A stretch of DNA of 64,000 nt from NCBI RefSeq assembly GCF_021730395.1, contig NC_069362.1, forward strand, positions 68,775,501 to 68,839,500, in the 5' to 3' direction. A program made the translations under genes and the position numbers. The DNA comes from Mercenaria mercenaria. Taxonomy: Eukaryota; Mollusca; Bivalvia; Venerida; Veneridae. Shown here one piece after another: positions 21,921 through 35,305 of this stretch (the first letter of the stretch is position 1; each line of letters begins with the position of its first letter). Under the pieces are notes generated by a model. That model searched no databases and had not been told where the DNA came from. It worked only from the letters and a program-made list of their open reading frames with translations.

Positions 21921-22296
21921 AGGAGTGACGAATAATACCCCCATGAGAAGGCCTTGTCACAGAAGTATGGCAACCATAGGAAAGAAATGGCCAAAAGAAG
22001 ATGCAAACGATCTGTGTATCAAAACATTTTTAAATCTGTCAATCCTTTCATGAGTCCGGAAACCATGAGTTTGGCAAATTTTAAGTTGGAAAGGGGCCAT
22101 AACTACGTCAAAAAGTGGTGGTTTGTAGGCAAAGTCGAACTTGACCTGTATTTAATGATGTTACATCTGTGTACCAAAATTCTGTTAAGCCTTTCATGAG
22201 TTATTGTACGGAAACCATGAAAACCAACGGAGCGACAGACCGACAAACCGACTGACAAGCTCGCTCCTATATACCCCCAAACTTCGTTGGCGGTAT
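21921..22296 (+). mobile_element. Dispersed bivalve repeat ending in 'acttcgttggcggtataata'
   Basis: It begins near 'agaactgtcacaggagtgac' and ends with 'cccccaaacttcgttggcgg'. It has internal repeats ('ctgtgtatcaaaacattttt' / 'ctgtgtaccaaaattctg', 'cctttcatgagt') about 150 bp apart and an ACCGAC-rich segment. Non-autonomous; family not assigned. Confidence 0.5.
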
Positions 22297-22639
22297 AATA
22301 ATAATAACTTTAAGCAATGGGGATAAAATATTTGACAATAGCCAGTCTAAGACGGTCCTGTTATCTGTCAGTGAAGTATATACAATATTGTACTGTATAA
22401 AGATGGACTAAACTTTGCAAATATAAAAAAAACTACAGTTGTTAATTGCTTGTAGAATGTGTTAACAGAAGAAAATAGTTTTAATAACATTTCATTTTTA
22501 AAATGGTGGGAAAATAAGATAAAAATGCAATGAAATATTTTTCATTATATCAAAATAGATATTGGACATAGGATATAGACTGGCTATATTCAAAGTTTTG
22601 GAAATATCTTTTTTTTTAAATATCACAGTCTAGGAGCTG

Positions 22640-23700
22640 GTCTACACATTAAAGTGAAGTAATTCTGAAGAAAGTACATAGACACTTTTAGTTGGGTCCA
22701 TTTGACATATGTTGAATATTTATACAAAGTTGTCTAAATATTCATGCAAGCATGAAATGTTACAGACAAAAGCATAACAGTGACCTAAAATATTTAGCAA
22801 ACCAGACAGGGAAAAAATCAATGTTGACATCTGACCTCAAAGTGTTGACCTTTGAGCTAGGGATCTGGATGTTGTGCATGACAAATGGCCTGATTATGGG
22901 GAAAGTTTGTGCTAAGAAAAAAATAAACATGGGTGACAGAGGTGTGGAAATGACATAAAAAAACAACAACTAATGACCTTTGTCCTCCAAGTGTGACCAT
23001 GACCCTAGAGCTAGATGTTTGGGTGTTGCGCATGACACGTCAGATTATGGAAAATATTAAGTAATATTAAAATACATTGATGGATGACAGAGTTATAGAC
23101 AGTCAAGAAAAAAAAACTATTGACCTTCGACCTCCAGCTGTTATCTTGACCTTTGAGCACGTGGTTTGGGTGTTGCTCATGATACGTCGTCTGATTATTG
23201 GTTACATTTGTGCCAAGTAATATCAAAATCCCTTAATGGACGACAGAGTTATGGATCGGACAGGACAAAACCCAACTGAACTTTGACCTTCAAGTGTGAC
23301 CTATACCTTTGAGGTAGGGGTCTGGTTTTACGTATGTCATGTCCTCTGGTTAGGAGGAATATTTATGCCAAGTACAAAATGTAATATTTATTTAGGAGAA
23401 GAACTCTATAAGACTTGTCATTCATTCTAATCCTTTCCATCAACTGTACTTGTAATGTTAATATATAAATATAACTATGTATATTGTTTGGAATAAATGT
23501 TTAAACCAAATGTAATATTCATATTCAGTTGACAGAGCTATAGACAGGACAGGAACAAATGAAATCCTTTTAAGTTTGACCTCCAAGTGTAACCTTGACC
23601 TTTGTGCTCGGGGTCTTGATTTGTGCTCGATATGCTGTCTAATTATGAAGAACATTTGTGCCATGCAATGTTATAATCACTCCATGGATGGCACATTTCT
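22640..23700. repeat. Highly degenerate minisatellite, ~150-bp units
   Basis: Recurring landmarks are 'gaccttt-gagctaggg-tctgg', 'gttgtgcatgac' and 'gattatg-gaaaat-tgtgcc', at about 22849, 22990, 23150, 23300 and 23590. Identity between units is low, which suggests an old array. Confidence 0.55.
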
Positions 23701-25757
23701 GCACCGGACAAAAACAGCCTTTTTAATATCATCTTTACCTTTTACTAAGCTAGGTGTCTAAATGATATGCATACATAGACATAATTACTGTAAAAAGTTA
23801 TTTATATTGATAAATATCCATTAAATATAGGTTATTCTGAATCGCTATACTTTATCTGTTCTGTTCTATACAAAATAGTTGTTTGTTTTTTCATAACTTG
23901 TGTCCTTAGATATTTTCAAATGCTATCCCATTCATTTGACTGTGTCTTCACCTCACGTTAGAACCATTTAGTTTGAATCATTTTTCATGTTTCTATATGT
24001 TAAATTGACTGCTTTGTTTCGTTGTTGAAATTATAACAATAAAAAGTTAATTTATAATGATACAGCATTTCACGAGTGTCCGTATAGTTTCTATAAACAG
24101 AAATGAATAACAGCAATATTGATACGGAATACCCAGAAATGACTCGAACAACACGTGCACTCGAGCTCATTCGTGGAAGACGGGGAAATTCGAATATTAG
24201 GCAAAGAAAGCGATATTTCACATGAGCTTTTGTTCCTAAACTATCTTAAAAATACCAAATCAAGAAAAAAAATCATGCCCGAGTCGGCAATCGGACCTAG
24301 TTGGCCGCGGCAATAAACAGTTCCCTGTGGTGGGTACTTTACGCTCGTTAAATATAAAAGGGTTATTATGCGCGCCTCGTACGGAATACAAAACCCCAAG
24401 CTGTGTGTATTTCAGAAGAAACTCTCCCAAAAACCTTATTGAAAGTGTTACTAGGAAAATAACATATCAAGCAAAAGGAATAAGTACTTTTAAAAAGGAG
24501 TAAAATGCCATCCAAACCAGTCAGCAGTTAAAATGATGTTGTGTGGCGGGAAATAACAATTCGGGCACAATACTCCTAACAAATGAGTGAGTAGGAATTG
24601 TCTTTGCTTTTCTTCAGCCTTACTTTTCTGAACAAAAAAAAAATGTTGTTGTTTTATCTCAAAAATTTAATTGAGTAGTTAAGCAAATACACCCATTCTC
24701 TGTAGCTCTGTTTATGAACGAAATTGTACATGTTGAGCATTCGTCCCATTTTCATTTTCTGAAAATTGGTTCGGAAAACCCAGCAACATTGTAATCAAAG
24801 CTGCGTGCATTCCATCATGAAATGTGACATGATCGTAAACGGACCGTGATATTTCTGGATAATATCTCAAATCAGAATATTTTAGAAAATTACACGCTAA
24901 ATGTATAAATGCATTAACTCACATCTTGTACAAGTACATGTCAGTTCACATGGCAGAAAGAATGTGCACGATAAGTTTTTTACATGTCTCTGAGATTTTT
25001 TTATCTTGTCCATGAAAGTTTTCTCTATCTCTTGCCGATGACTGTTAGCTCCATCCAAGCTCTGGAATAAATAACAAAATATGAACAATAATTCAATCTT
25101 TCCGTTTCGCTTTAGGATGCTGACACGTGATAGCTCAAACTTAAAACTCAGGTTGCGCTATAAATGGAACAAGTGGCAAAATGTTCAGTGCCAGATCTAA
25201 ATATATATATTAAAGCTACTCGCCCACTTTCGGTGAAATGTTTCAACATGTTCATTTCCACCAAGTTTGGCATTGAATGTATATATAATACTGAAAAAAG
25301 TTATAAAGTGGGTGCAAATAAAATGCAAGAAGAATGTAAATTCTCTGCTTTATTTCAAAAGCATTGCAACGGTTTACTATACGTACCGTCTGCACATTTG
25401 GTTATTTATAAGAATATCTTGCAAAAACCTTATATCAATTAGTTTGTACCCCCAGTCACTTTCAGAGTACTCACTTTTTATAGATTTTGAGAGAAATTAT
25501 TTTTCGCCTAAAAATGTGCGAGTTATTCCCTTTAATATCAAGCCAAAAAGTTCAGTTTTAGATGAGCTACCATTGACGGTGTTCTTTCAGATGTAATGGA
25601 TAAGTTTTCAAGGTTAAAGATACTTAAATTTACACCTCATTTATTTTTTAAAAAATTCAAATTAAACATTTAACTTATTTTCATTCCGACGACAATGACT
25701 TTCTAGTTTTTATTTGATTTTTCAAACATCCTGTGGCTTTCTGTATATGGAGAAATA
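23701..25757. other. Gene-free stretch
   Basis: No exon was recognised. A fragment near 24275-24320 contains a tRNA box B-like sequence on the minus strand (ggtccgattgcc) and may be a SINE remnant. The 92-codon frame at 25164 has no visible domain. Confidence 0.4.
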
Positions 25758-25936
25758 TACAGTACAACCTTTCCAGAGCGGCCTTCTCTTAAGCAAAAAC
25801 TCTCCATAACAACATCATCAAAATTTCCCTAAGCAGAAATATACTATCAAATTTACCTCTCCAGAACAACAACCTCTACATAACAGTCAATAATTGTATC
25901 TCCCAAAGGGTTTTGCTCCACAGAGGTTGCACTGTA
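25758..25936. mobile_element. pogo/Tigger-like MITE, 175 bp with TA target duplication
   Basis: Termini CAGTACAACC (25760-25769) and GGTTGCACTG (25925-25934) form inverted repeats, and TA flanks both ends (25758-25759, 25935-25936). TA target sites and CAGT-type ends fit the Tc1/mariner-pogo superfamily. There is no transposase; the copy is non-autonomous. Confidence 0.7.
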
Positions 25937-27092
25937 GTCCGATAATAGCCAATAAGGGGAAATCCAAATCTGAAACCTAGTTATTAGATTAATTTTCACA
26001 AAGAACTATAAAATACATTTATTTTTATAGCTCTTTGATTTTCATGATAACAGGCAAAGTACCATTTGCTAGAAATGATGCCAAATTTGCCAATGTACTT
26101 ATGAATTTGGCACCTGGCTACTTATTATAATTATGTCTTCCGCGGAGAATCCTACGTTAGCTGAAAGAATGCTATGGAACTGTGGTGTATATGCACCTTA
26201 AAGAGAAGTATGGCATGGTTAAATGTGTACAAAATTATGGTATATTTAGGATTTTAACTAGAGATAAAAATGTCTCACCTTAAATTAGACCGTACAATTA
26301 ATTACGACAATAACTAAGCTAATTACTTCCTACACTTTATCATATTTAACCAGAACTACCCACATTCACTGGATCTATTGATCGGTTACCTCTCGTCTAT
26401 CAATAAATCACCTCTTACATGTGGAAAATTTACATGAGCTTCTGTTTGTCATTCTCGCATATCAGCAGAGGTCTACCATGGTCACTGGTTGACGAAACCA
26501 CAGAAACATGTTTTTCTGAGCATTTATAGAATATGGGAGTTTTTTAAGCATGATGATTGAGATATGTGCTCAGTTTGTTTTAAAATGTGAAAATATATTG
26601 GTTGAAGGTTGGCAGGGGCGGATTGGGAGGGGTGCTGACCCCCAAGTGTCAGTGGACGAAACTCTTATGGATGAGAAAACGAATAGAAAGTCAACTTGTA
26701 AAAGTGACAGAAACCTACGATGTTTGAAAGTCTATAAAATTGTCTTATATCTGAACTAGGGCATAGGTGAAACCCACGTAACATTTTTTGAAAATTTAAT
26801 TATGAATATTTACTGTACTGATAGGCCTAAATAACTGTAGGATAAATAACTGTACCATTCCATTGAAATATAAATAGTAATCATTTGGTGCATTTAGATA
26901 ATAAAATGAAAAAAAAACCAAACCTGGAAATGAAAAACAGCAACTTGCGAGAAAGAAGACTAGAGCTATCTGGGTAATATACCCGTTTTCGGAAAAATAT
27001 AATTTGTACTTTCACTTTCGTTTTGTTGTTTTGTTCTAGGATGGTTTCATCGGACAGTATTTTATACCAACACCGAAAACACGTGTTTCAAA
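25937..27092. other. DDX47 upstream region
   Basis: No gene was seen. The last part should hold the promoter and 5' UTR of the DDX47 gene; no TATA box was recognised in a convincing position. Confidence 0.4.
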
Positions 27093-30000
27093 ATGGCTGA
27101 CAGCGACGAAGATGTTTCACAAAAACAAGAAAAACAGGAGAATACTGAAGAATTAGAACAAGAAACTGCTACGTTTAAATCTTTAGGAGTTGTAGATGTC
27201 TTATGTGAAGCATGTGAAGGTCTTAAATGGAAGACACCTTCAAAAATCCAGCGAGAAGCCATACCTGTAGCTCTGGCTGGGAAAGATGTCATAGGCTTGG
27301 CAGAAACTGGGTCAGGGAAAACGGGCGCTTTTGCGCTACCTATACTTCAGACTTTGCTAGATAACCCGCAGAGATTGTTTGCACTTGTACTAACACCAAC
27401 AAGAGAACTTGCCTTCCAAATATCAGAACAGTTTGAAGCTATTGGATCAACAATAGGTTAGTTTGGAAACAAGCATTTGGTTAGAAAATTAGTGTCCCTA
27501 AGGATTAGTCTAAATAATGAGACCTCGGGTAGACCGATTTTACATTTTGATATTTTACGTTGTCTACCTAGAGGTCTCAACCAGAAACAATCAAAACTGT
27601 GGTGGAAACTGGTCGATTGAAATTACGATTTATCAGTAGTCACGATTTTTCTTTAGCCCTAACAGCTTACTTGTTGTTTTAAATCATAAACAGTAAATAA
27701 AAAACATAAGAACAGGACATATTTATCAAGAATTTCTGTTGTAAAAAATATGTATGTAGTTATACTGCTTGAGCCCCCTTTCGTATTAACGCACGTGCGC
27801 TTCTGTGCAGAAAAAAGTTAAAAGAACGGAAAAAAGTCAAAAGGAAGTAGTCAAGATAAACTGTATAACAATAGTAAATCAGGATAAAAAGGGTATCACT
27901 AATAGTATTGGAATATTAACACATTCTGAAATTTCAGATCAGCTGATTAACGGTAGGGTGGCAAAGCTGATTTCATAGGGTACGGTGTATGAAAGAAAAA
28001 CTTAAAAACTTAATGTTTTATGATCTCTAAGGGTTTTTCATATGCGTGTTCGTCTCAAGCTGTACTAGATACGAGGGACTGGATAGCTACTAACAGAACG
28101 TTTTGTAAAATGAAAAGTTAGACAACCTTCTTCGTTCGATGTTGCCAACTGAGATCATTTAACATGATTGGTTACACTATCATAATATTTAATATTGACC
28201 ATTTACCCACCGTGGATATAATATAAACCTCTACGTTTCAGTCGCTTCATGTAATGGCGTAGGGTCGGAGCGTGACCAATGAAAGCTTCGTGTAGTAATG
28301 TGATTTACCAGTGATCGGCATTTTGCATATGTATACACTCGTTAAACCTTGGCATGTAACTGCATTAGTTTTGATTTTACTCAAGAAATCTCATTAATTA
28401 TACATATTGAAAGAAAATTCAGGTTTCTATGTATGTATTTTCATTTTTTATTTCGTTCATTATTATAAATAATTCCCCCAACGGATTCCTTGGGTGTATT
28501 TACGCAAAGAGAGGACGTGCTATACTCTGAAGCGGTAGAGTCAAAAAAATTACGATATTCAACTCTCGAGTACAATTATTTGGACTACCTAAGGATCTGA
28601 TACTAGATTAGGGGTACAGATTAGTACCACTAGACAAGACTTAATGATTGTCTAGGAGTAAAGTTCGTTCAATCTTTACGGGGCAAATTTAGTCAGCAAA
28701 AAAAATATTACACATTAGAATCAGGTAAATTACCTATCGAGGGATAAACAAAAATAGTGATGCACTGCATGTCTACCCAAGTAGGCTACCTGGGCTGGAT
28801 TATACCTCCATGAGTTTGGACGTATTTCTCATATGTGTAAGGTGTATGACAGTAAAGTACCAAATACCACGTTCGATTTAAATGCTTCAACTTTAAAATA
28901 CTCTGAATTTGCCAATGATTTTTTTTTTTTTGGAAAAAAAGACAAGGTAGACCTGACACCATTTTTTCAACAAACGTAAGTGGATTGAGCCCGGCTTAGC
29001 AATGAAAACGACAAAATCAGCAAAGACAGGTAAAAAGAGCTAGATTTCCGGCGTTTATCACTGCCAACTGAGCTCAATTCACTCCTTTGTTGAAAAAAAT
29101 GCGTCAGATCTGCCTTCTTTTATAATCATTGGCAATATTAGAATACTTAAAAAGATTTCAATCAAACTTATGTTATTTGGTGACACATAGTGAACAATTC
29201 AGAAATAAAAATCTGTCAGATATGGTCTGACGGTGTGGCATTCTTCCCCGCAGGTACAGGTCTGTGATTAAACCTACAATATTAAATTACAGCATACCAA
29301 GTTTACTGAATATGAGATTAGCATTCTTATAAAAAATATCAAAGATATATTTATTTCGTTCTTGTTACCGAAAGGATACAACTGAAACAGGTAATTACTA
29401 TAGGAGATGTTTCTCGTTTAATTTTATTGCAATGAGATATCAATAAAGTTATTCACATAGTCATGAAAATATTATACTAAAACGGTACAATTGCAATATT
29501 ATTTTTAAAAGCAAGAAGAGACCCTGCTAATACCTGGATCTGCTCTGGAATTACTAAACTACATAAAAACAATAAAACAATGCATCTACTGGAGCAAAGA
29601 CGTGTGTTATTTTCAAAGGTAATATATTGTATTGTTGAAGCTTTTGTTATAATTATATTGATATTGCTTGTTATCAAAATGACATACTTAATTGACACAG
29701 AACAGAACAGGAGAACTCCATTTAACTGACTAACATTATGAAGTACTTAAGGGGGAATAAAAACAAACATGTAGACCAAGAAGTGTTAGCTACAACAGCA
29801 CTTACACACTCCCATTCAGGACTTGAAAAAAATGTCCACAAAAATATTTGAAATTCATATATATTCTCCCCAAACATATTTTAAAATCACCTAGTAATTT
29901 CATACCTCTGATTTCATTTTAACCTTAATCCTGCTGGCGGCAAGTGATTTTGCCTTTGCAACCAGTGCAGACCAAGACCTGCCTGCACAGTCTGCAGTGT

Positions 30001-33000
30001 TTGCTATTCAGTCAGTAAATTTTCAGCTTGAACATTCCTTTGAATAATAAATGGTATTTCCCAAATTGAATGATGGACCAGTCCATTTAAGAAATTTAGC
30101 AGGGTAAAGGTTAAAAACTGATTCTTTATATTTCAGGTGTAAAATGCTGTGTAGTTGTTGGAGGGATTGATATGATGAACCAAGCCCTGATGTTGGCCAA
30201 GAAACCCCACGTCATCATTGCCACACCCGGTAGACTTGTTGATCACTTAGAAAACACAAAAGGTTTCAACTTGAGGTCCCTCAAGTTCCTTGTGATGGAC
30301 GAGGCTGACAGGATTCTTAACATGGACTTTGAACAGGAAGTGGACAAAATACTGAAGGTTTGGGTCATAAATATTTGTGTTACTAACATGATTTGATCAG
30401 TTTATCAGTCTGTATTTATCACTTTGCCAGACAGTGATGACACTTGGCGCTTGTCATTAATCCACTGTTAAACTAAAAAAAAAATAATGGATCACAAATC
30501 ATCATAAAAGCTTCAACCTATATTGTATTTAATGATTCAGATATGAATTAAAGACAATCAAGTTGTTACTTAGAATAGAAGAACACAAAAAATACAATTT
30601 CTTATTGATATCCCCGAAAAATGAAGTTGTAAGGGGGTGTATACTGGTTTCAAGTTGTCTGTCCATAGATACATCTTGTGCACACCATCTCTTCTCATCC
30701 CATTGACACAATTTAATGAAACTTCACACAAGTGATCAGTAACAACATAAGTTGCGCAAGGGGCATGTTAGGTTCTTTCAGAAAAAAATTGCAGTTATGG
30801 GACTTTGATTTTTGTTACTATGCTATATACATAGTCTGCATAATTATGCAGTATTGTACGCGTCGAACAACAAAGTTGTAAGAGGAGTAGACTGGTTTCA
30901 GGTTGTCTGTCTGTCCGTCTGTCCATAGACACTATCTTGTGCGCACCATCTCTCCCCATCCCCTTGATACAATTTAATGAAACTTCACACAAGTGATCAG
31001 TAACAATAGTAGTTGTGCATGGGGTATGTTAGGTTATTTCAGGAAAAAAATGCAGAGTTATGGGACTTTGTTTTTTTGTTACTTGCATACAATTTAATGA
31101 AACTTAACACAAGTGATCAGTAGTAACCCTAGGTGTGTATGGTGCATGTTACGTTCTTTCAGAAAAAGAATTCTGCACAGTTATGGGACTTTATGTACTG
31201 TGTCAGTGGGTGCTGGGGGTACATTCATCACCTTTAGTGATAGCTCTAGTTTTCTAAGCCAAGGGAATGAATTAAATGTAAAAACTGCTGTATTATAGTT
31301 GTCACAGTTGCATTGACTATGACATAAGTAGCTAAAATTCATTAGAAATTTATTGTTACCTCCCTTTGCCTCTTGTAAGATTGGAAATAAAGGTAGTTCT
31401 GAGCTAGACGCACTTGCCTTTTAGTTAAGATTGTTGAAATATAATCCCATTATCTATTAAATGATAATTTAAAACTAGAAATTATATCGAAATCAAAAGT
31501 AATAATCTGCTTTTTATATATTTTCATGTTAAAGTGTGGGTGGGGCGGGGGTGTAAAAGATAGGGTATGGGCATGATTTTTTTTTGCATTCCATGCCTAA
31601 CAAAAATTGAATAAAAAACAATGATTTAGTCCAAGTTTTTAATGGCTGAATTATTATTGTTGAATCTATGGAAAATACAGCTGATTTGGGTTTGATGAAC
31701 AAATGGATTTTGAGTTCTTTTGTCAGTCTGATGCTAAAAAAATATTTGTTTAGAAAGCAGACCAAATATTCAGATCTCAGAATTGCTATTCATTGCCTTC
31801 CTTTACTGAAATAAATAATATTGTTACACTGATGTGGTCATATTTTTACTTTTAAAAGTATTATAAAAATATATAGTAAGGTCTTGCCTTTCATTTCTTT
31901 TTATGCATTTTCAACTTTGTGTGCTGCTAGATTATGTCACATGTTAACAGTTAAATATATATATGAAAAATAAAATAGATCTGGCATGCATGAAACTACA
32001 TTTTGCGACCAGCAGTTGATCCAACAAGCTGTCGCATATGTCAGGATCCATGTTGTTCGCTAACAGTTTCTCCAATTCCAATAGGCTTTAAAAGCGAACA
32101 GCATGGATCCTGACCAGACTGCGTGGATGAGCAGGCTGGTCTGGATCCATGCTGGTCGCAAACCCACTATGTTGGTTTTTCTCATGGCACGGCTCATTAA
32201 TAAAGTTCTAGAAAATTGGAATATGCAATGTGAAGGCTACATTTGTAGCTCACCAGAGCACAGTGATCACTCAACATTCATTGTCTTTCTGTCCATTGTT
32301 GGTCAGTCCACACTTCCCTTTATATCATCATATGACATCTCCTTTGAAACCTTGTGGTGAAAGATGATGATACTTGGCCTGTATGTTTCTTGTGGGGGTC
32401 ATCCTCATTCACACAGTATCTCCTCCTATTAGTTTCATTGTGAAATAATTGCACACAAATGGTTCTTCTGTTACCCTCTACTAAGGTAACATTAATTTAT
32501 TTTTGACTTTTCAAAAATCATGGCCACTAGAGGGTATAGTCTTTTTCAATCATCCGCCACAAGTGGTGGGTGGTTATAGAAGTGGTCTCCATCCATTCAT
32601 CCATCCGTAACACTTTCATGTCCGCTCAATATCTCCTAAACCCTTTGAAGGATTTTCACATGGGTCAAATGATCACCTCCTCAAGACGATGTGCAGAAAT
32701 CATGAGTCAGCCATGCCGGCTCAAGGTCAAGGTAACAACTTGGGGTCAAAGGTTTGAGCCTTCCATTTTGTGTCCTCACTGTATCTCCTAAATGCCTTAT
32801 CTTTTCCTGAAACTTTGGTCAAATGAGCACCTCTTCAAGACAATGTGCATAACTTATGAATCAGCCATGTTGGCTCAAGGTTAAGGTCACAACTCAGGGT
32901 CAGAGGTTTGAGCCTTGCATTTTGTGTCCGCTCTGTATCTCCTAATCCCCTTGAAGGATTCATATGAAACCTACAATGTAGGTCAAACGACCACCTCATC

Positions 33001-34837
33001 AAGACGATGTGCAGAACTCATGAGCCATGCCGGCTCAAGGTCAAGGTCACAACTTAGGATCAAAGGTTTGAGCCTTCCATTTTGTGTCCACTCTATCTCC
33101 TAAACCCCTTGAAGGATTTTCATGAAACTTGGGTCAAATGATCACCTCATCAAGACAATGTGCAGAATGCATGGGTCAGCCATGTCAGTTCAAGATCAAG
33201 GTCAAATTTTTACCCTTTCACTGTCCATAACAGTGGCGGGGGATTTAGCTGTCTTTCAGACTGCCTTGTTCTCTATATGTATACAGCGGAAACTTCAAAA
33301 GTCTTCTTGCATGAAACTGAAGGCCTGATTTTAAATAATTTCACACAAATGGTCCTTTTTTGACCTTCAACCAAGTTTGTTCAAATTAGTCCGATTTGTC
33401 AAAAAACATGGCAACCAGGGGATTAGGTCACTTTTGCCTTAGTATGTGTATATAGTGGAAACTTTGTAGATCTTGTTTGAAACTGATGGCCAAACTTTTA
33501 AACAATTTCACACAAATGAACCATTTAACATAGAACCTTCAAACAGCATAGGATGATTGAACGTACAGAGTAGATGACCCCGATCGGTTTTGAGGTCACT
33601 CAATCAAAGGTCAAGGTCACAGGGGCCATCCGTCCATCACACTCATTTTCAGTCAATAACTTGAGAATCATTTGACCTACAGACTACTTCATAGGGTGAT
33701 AGGGCTTACAGAGAAGATGACCCCTACTATTTTTGTGGTTACTAGATCAAAGGTCAAGGCCACAGGGGCCTGAACATGGAAAACCGTTTCTGATCAATAA
33801 CTTCAGAACCACTTGACCCAGAATGTTGAAACTTCATAGGATGATTGGACATGTAGAGTAGATGACTCCTATTATCCGTAAACATGTTTCCACTGTTATG
33901 GTGTGTTACACAGGTGAGCGACCTAGGGCCATCTTGGCCCTGTTGTAAATTGTACCTGAATTTATATGCAAAAGACTAATTAATAACGGCATAGTGCATA
34001 GCTTTTATAAAATTTGATGAAAATTGACTGATATGTATTAACTGTGACTTGAAATATTTTCAGGTTATACCAAGAGAGAGGAGAACGTATCTATTTTCAG
34101 CTACTATGACTAAGAAAGTTGCCAAATTGCAGCGTGCATCATTGAAAGATCCAGTGAAGGTTGAAGTATCTTCCAAATATCAGACAGTAGACAAACTGCA
34201 GCAATACTATATCTTCATTCCTGTCAAGTTCAAGGACGTCTATCTCGTGTATATTCTCAATGAATTAGCAGGGAACTCATTCATGGTATTCTGTGCTACT
34301 TGTGCTAATACACAAAGAGTGGCCCTAATGTTGAGAAATTTAGGACTTATGGCAATCCCCCTTCATGGACAAATGACCCAAGCCAAAAGACTTGGGGCTT
34401 TGACGAAATTTAAAAGTAAATCTCGATCTATTTTGATAGCAACTGATGTGGCTAGTAGAGGGCTGGATATTCCACATGTGGACGTAGTGATCAATCTAGA
34501 TATACCTACACATTCAAAAGACTACATTCACCGTGTAGGTAGAACGGCAAGAGCTGGACGGGCAGGGAAATCGGTAACATTTGTTACACAGTATGATGTT
34601 GAATTATATCAAAGAATTGAGCATCTGATTGGGAAACAGTTGCCTTTGTATAAGACAGAAGAACAAGAGGTAATGTTACTAATGGAACGTGTATCTGAGG
34701 CACAGCGACATGCCAAGATGGAAATGACTGAAGGGACAGGAAAGAAGAGAAAACATCGCCCACAGCAACCTGAAGATGACACAGAGGAGTCAACTGGCGT
34801 GCGCAAAAAATTGATGAAAAGGAAGAAACATTATTAA
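27093..34837 (+). CDS. DDX47: DEAD-box RNA helicase DDX47/Rrp3 (three exons, 452 aa)
   Basis: Nucleolar ATP-dependent RNA helicase needed for early pre-rRNA cleavages and 40S maturation. Exons 27093-27456, 30137-30357 and 34064-34837 have GT/AG borders and join in frame (364+221+774 nt). The 452-aa product is close to the 455 aa of human DDX47 and collinear with it. Exon 1 holds the Q-motif region ('[12 protein letters not shown]'), motif I AETGSGKT and Ia PTRELA. Exon 2 holds GG, TPGR and the DEAD box (VMDEAD). Exon 3 holds SAT, '[10 protein letters not shown]', 'PLHGQM', [20 protein letters not shown] and a Lys/Arg-rich tail. The start is in good context (A at -3, G at +4), with the usual short acidic Gln/Glu-rich N terminus. 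No defect was seen. Both introns (2.7 and 3.7 kb) consist largely of repeats. Confidence 0.97.
27520..27580. repeat. Small inverted repeat in DDX47 intron 1
   Basis: 'gagacctcgggtagac' is mirrored by 'gtctacctagaggtctc' about 27 bp away. It could form a stem in the pre-mRNA about 65 nt past the donor of exon 1. Confidence 0.6.
28875..29170. mobile_element. Fold-back element in DDX47 intron 1
   Basis: Imperfect arms of about 100 bp. The left arm carries 'gccaatgatt', 'agacctgac' and 'ttttttcaacaaa'. The right arm carries 'tttgttgaaaaaaa', 'gtcagatct' and 'aatcattggcaat' in mirrored order. The loop is about 85 bp. It resembles a decayed MITE. Confidence 0.6.
29919..30114. mobile_element. MITE (family C) ending 22 bp before DDX47 exon 2
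   Basis: Ends 'ttaaccttaatcctgct' (29919-29935) and 'agcagggtaaaggttaa' (30098-30114) are inverted repeats. The body matches 42013-42188 and 44877-45087 ('gcctttgc-accagtgcagac', 'agtcagtaaattttcag', 'gatggaccagtccat'). The acceptor AG of exon 2 is at 30135-30136, so the element reaches the branch-point zone. Confidence 0.75.
30610..31200. repeat. Tandem repeat in DDX47 intron 2, ~244-bp unit
   Basis: Two long units ('gttgtaag-gg-gta-actgg', 'ttcaagttgtctgtccatag', 'tgaaacttcacacaagtga') begin at about 30625 and 30869. A third partial unit follows at about 31083. Confidence 0.75.
32001..32198. mobile_element. Fold-back MITE (family D), left end altered
   Basis: Right half 'caggctggtctggatccatg', 'gttggtttttctcatggc' and 'cggctcatta' match the full copy at 47919-48165. 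The left terminal inverted repeat is diverged. It lies in DDX47 intron 2. Confidence 0.75.
32245..33950 (-). mobile_element. Minisatellite-cored element in DDX47 intron 2
   Basis: Bounded by 'tagctcaccagagcacagtg' on the left and 'ggtgagcgacctagggccat' on the right; the right motif is the same terminus as at 40047-40066. The core has four units of about 155 bp ('ctcctaaaccccttgaagga', 'gatcacctcatcaagac-atg', 'gccggctcaaggtcaaggt') at 32600-33210. A second set of degenerate units ('caaaggtcaaggtcacaggg') lies at 33540-33880. Confidence 0.65.
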
Positions 34838-35142
34838 CAAACTTAACAGCTGTGTTGAATATATCTATCAGAAGGCTATACTCTTTGTTGTAAGATGTCA
34901 TGCAAAAATAACTAACCTTCAGATATCTTTAAGTTATATTTTGCCTCACCATTTCTAGTTATACAAAAAATAGCAGTATTAGAACTTACTGTTTCAAATT
35001 AAAGTTTGAAAAACAGTATATTAAACTCACATGAGCACCAATTACTCATTATGAGCGTTTAGGATTGTTAGATCTCCATCGATTGTCCATGCACAATTTC
35101 TTTGAAGAACATCTCGTACTAACCCACCAATTCAGCTTCAGT
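34838..35142. other. DDX47 3' flank
   Basis: Contains ATTAAA at 34998-35003, a candidate polyadenylation signal 161 bp after the DDX47 stop. Nothing else was recognised. Confidence 0.4.
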
Positions 35143-35305
35143 GTGTAGTCTGGTCAGGATCCATGCTGTTCGCTTTCAAAGCCTATTGGAATTAGAAAAA
35201 CTGTTAGCAAACAGCATGGACAGGCTACGGATGCGCAGGCTGGTCTGGATCCATACTGGTGGCAAGCGCACTATGTTGGTTTTCTCATGGCGCGGCTCAT
35301 ATATA
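35143..35305. mobile_element. Fold-back MITE (family D), left-truncated copy
   Basis: 'gtctggtcaggatccatgct', 'ttcgctttcaaagcctattg', 'caggctggtctggatccat' and the right end 'ctcatggcgcggctcatata' match the 47919-48165 copy. The left inverted repeat is missing. Confidence 0.8.

Noticed and set aside
24275-24320. Possible tRNA gene on the minus strand
   Set aside because: Only a weak box B-like sequence is present; no cloverleaf could be formed by eye.
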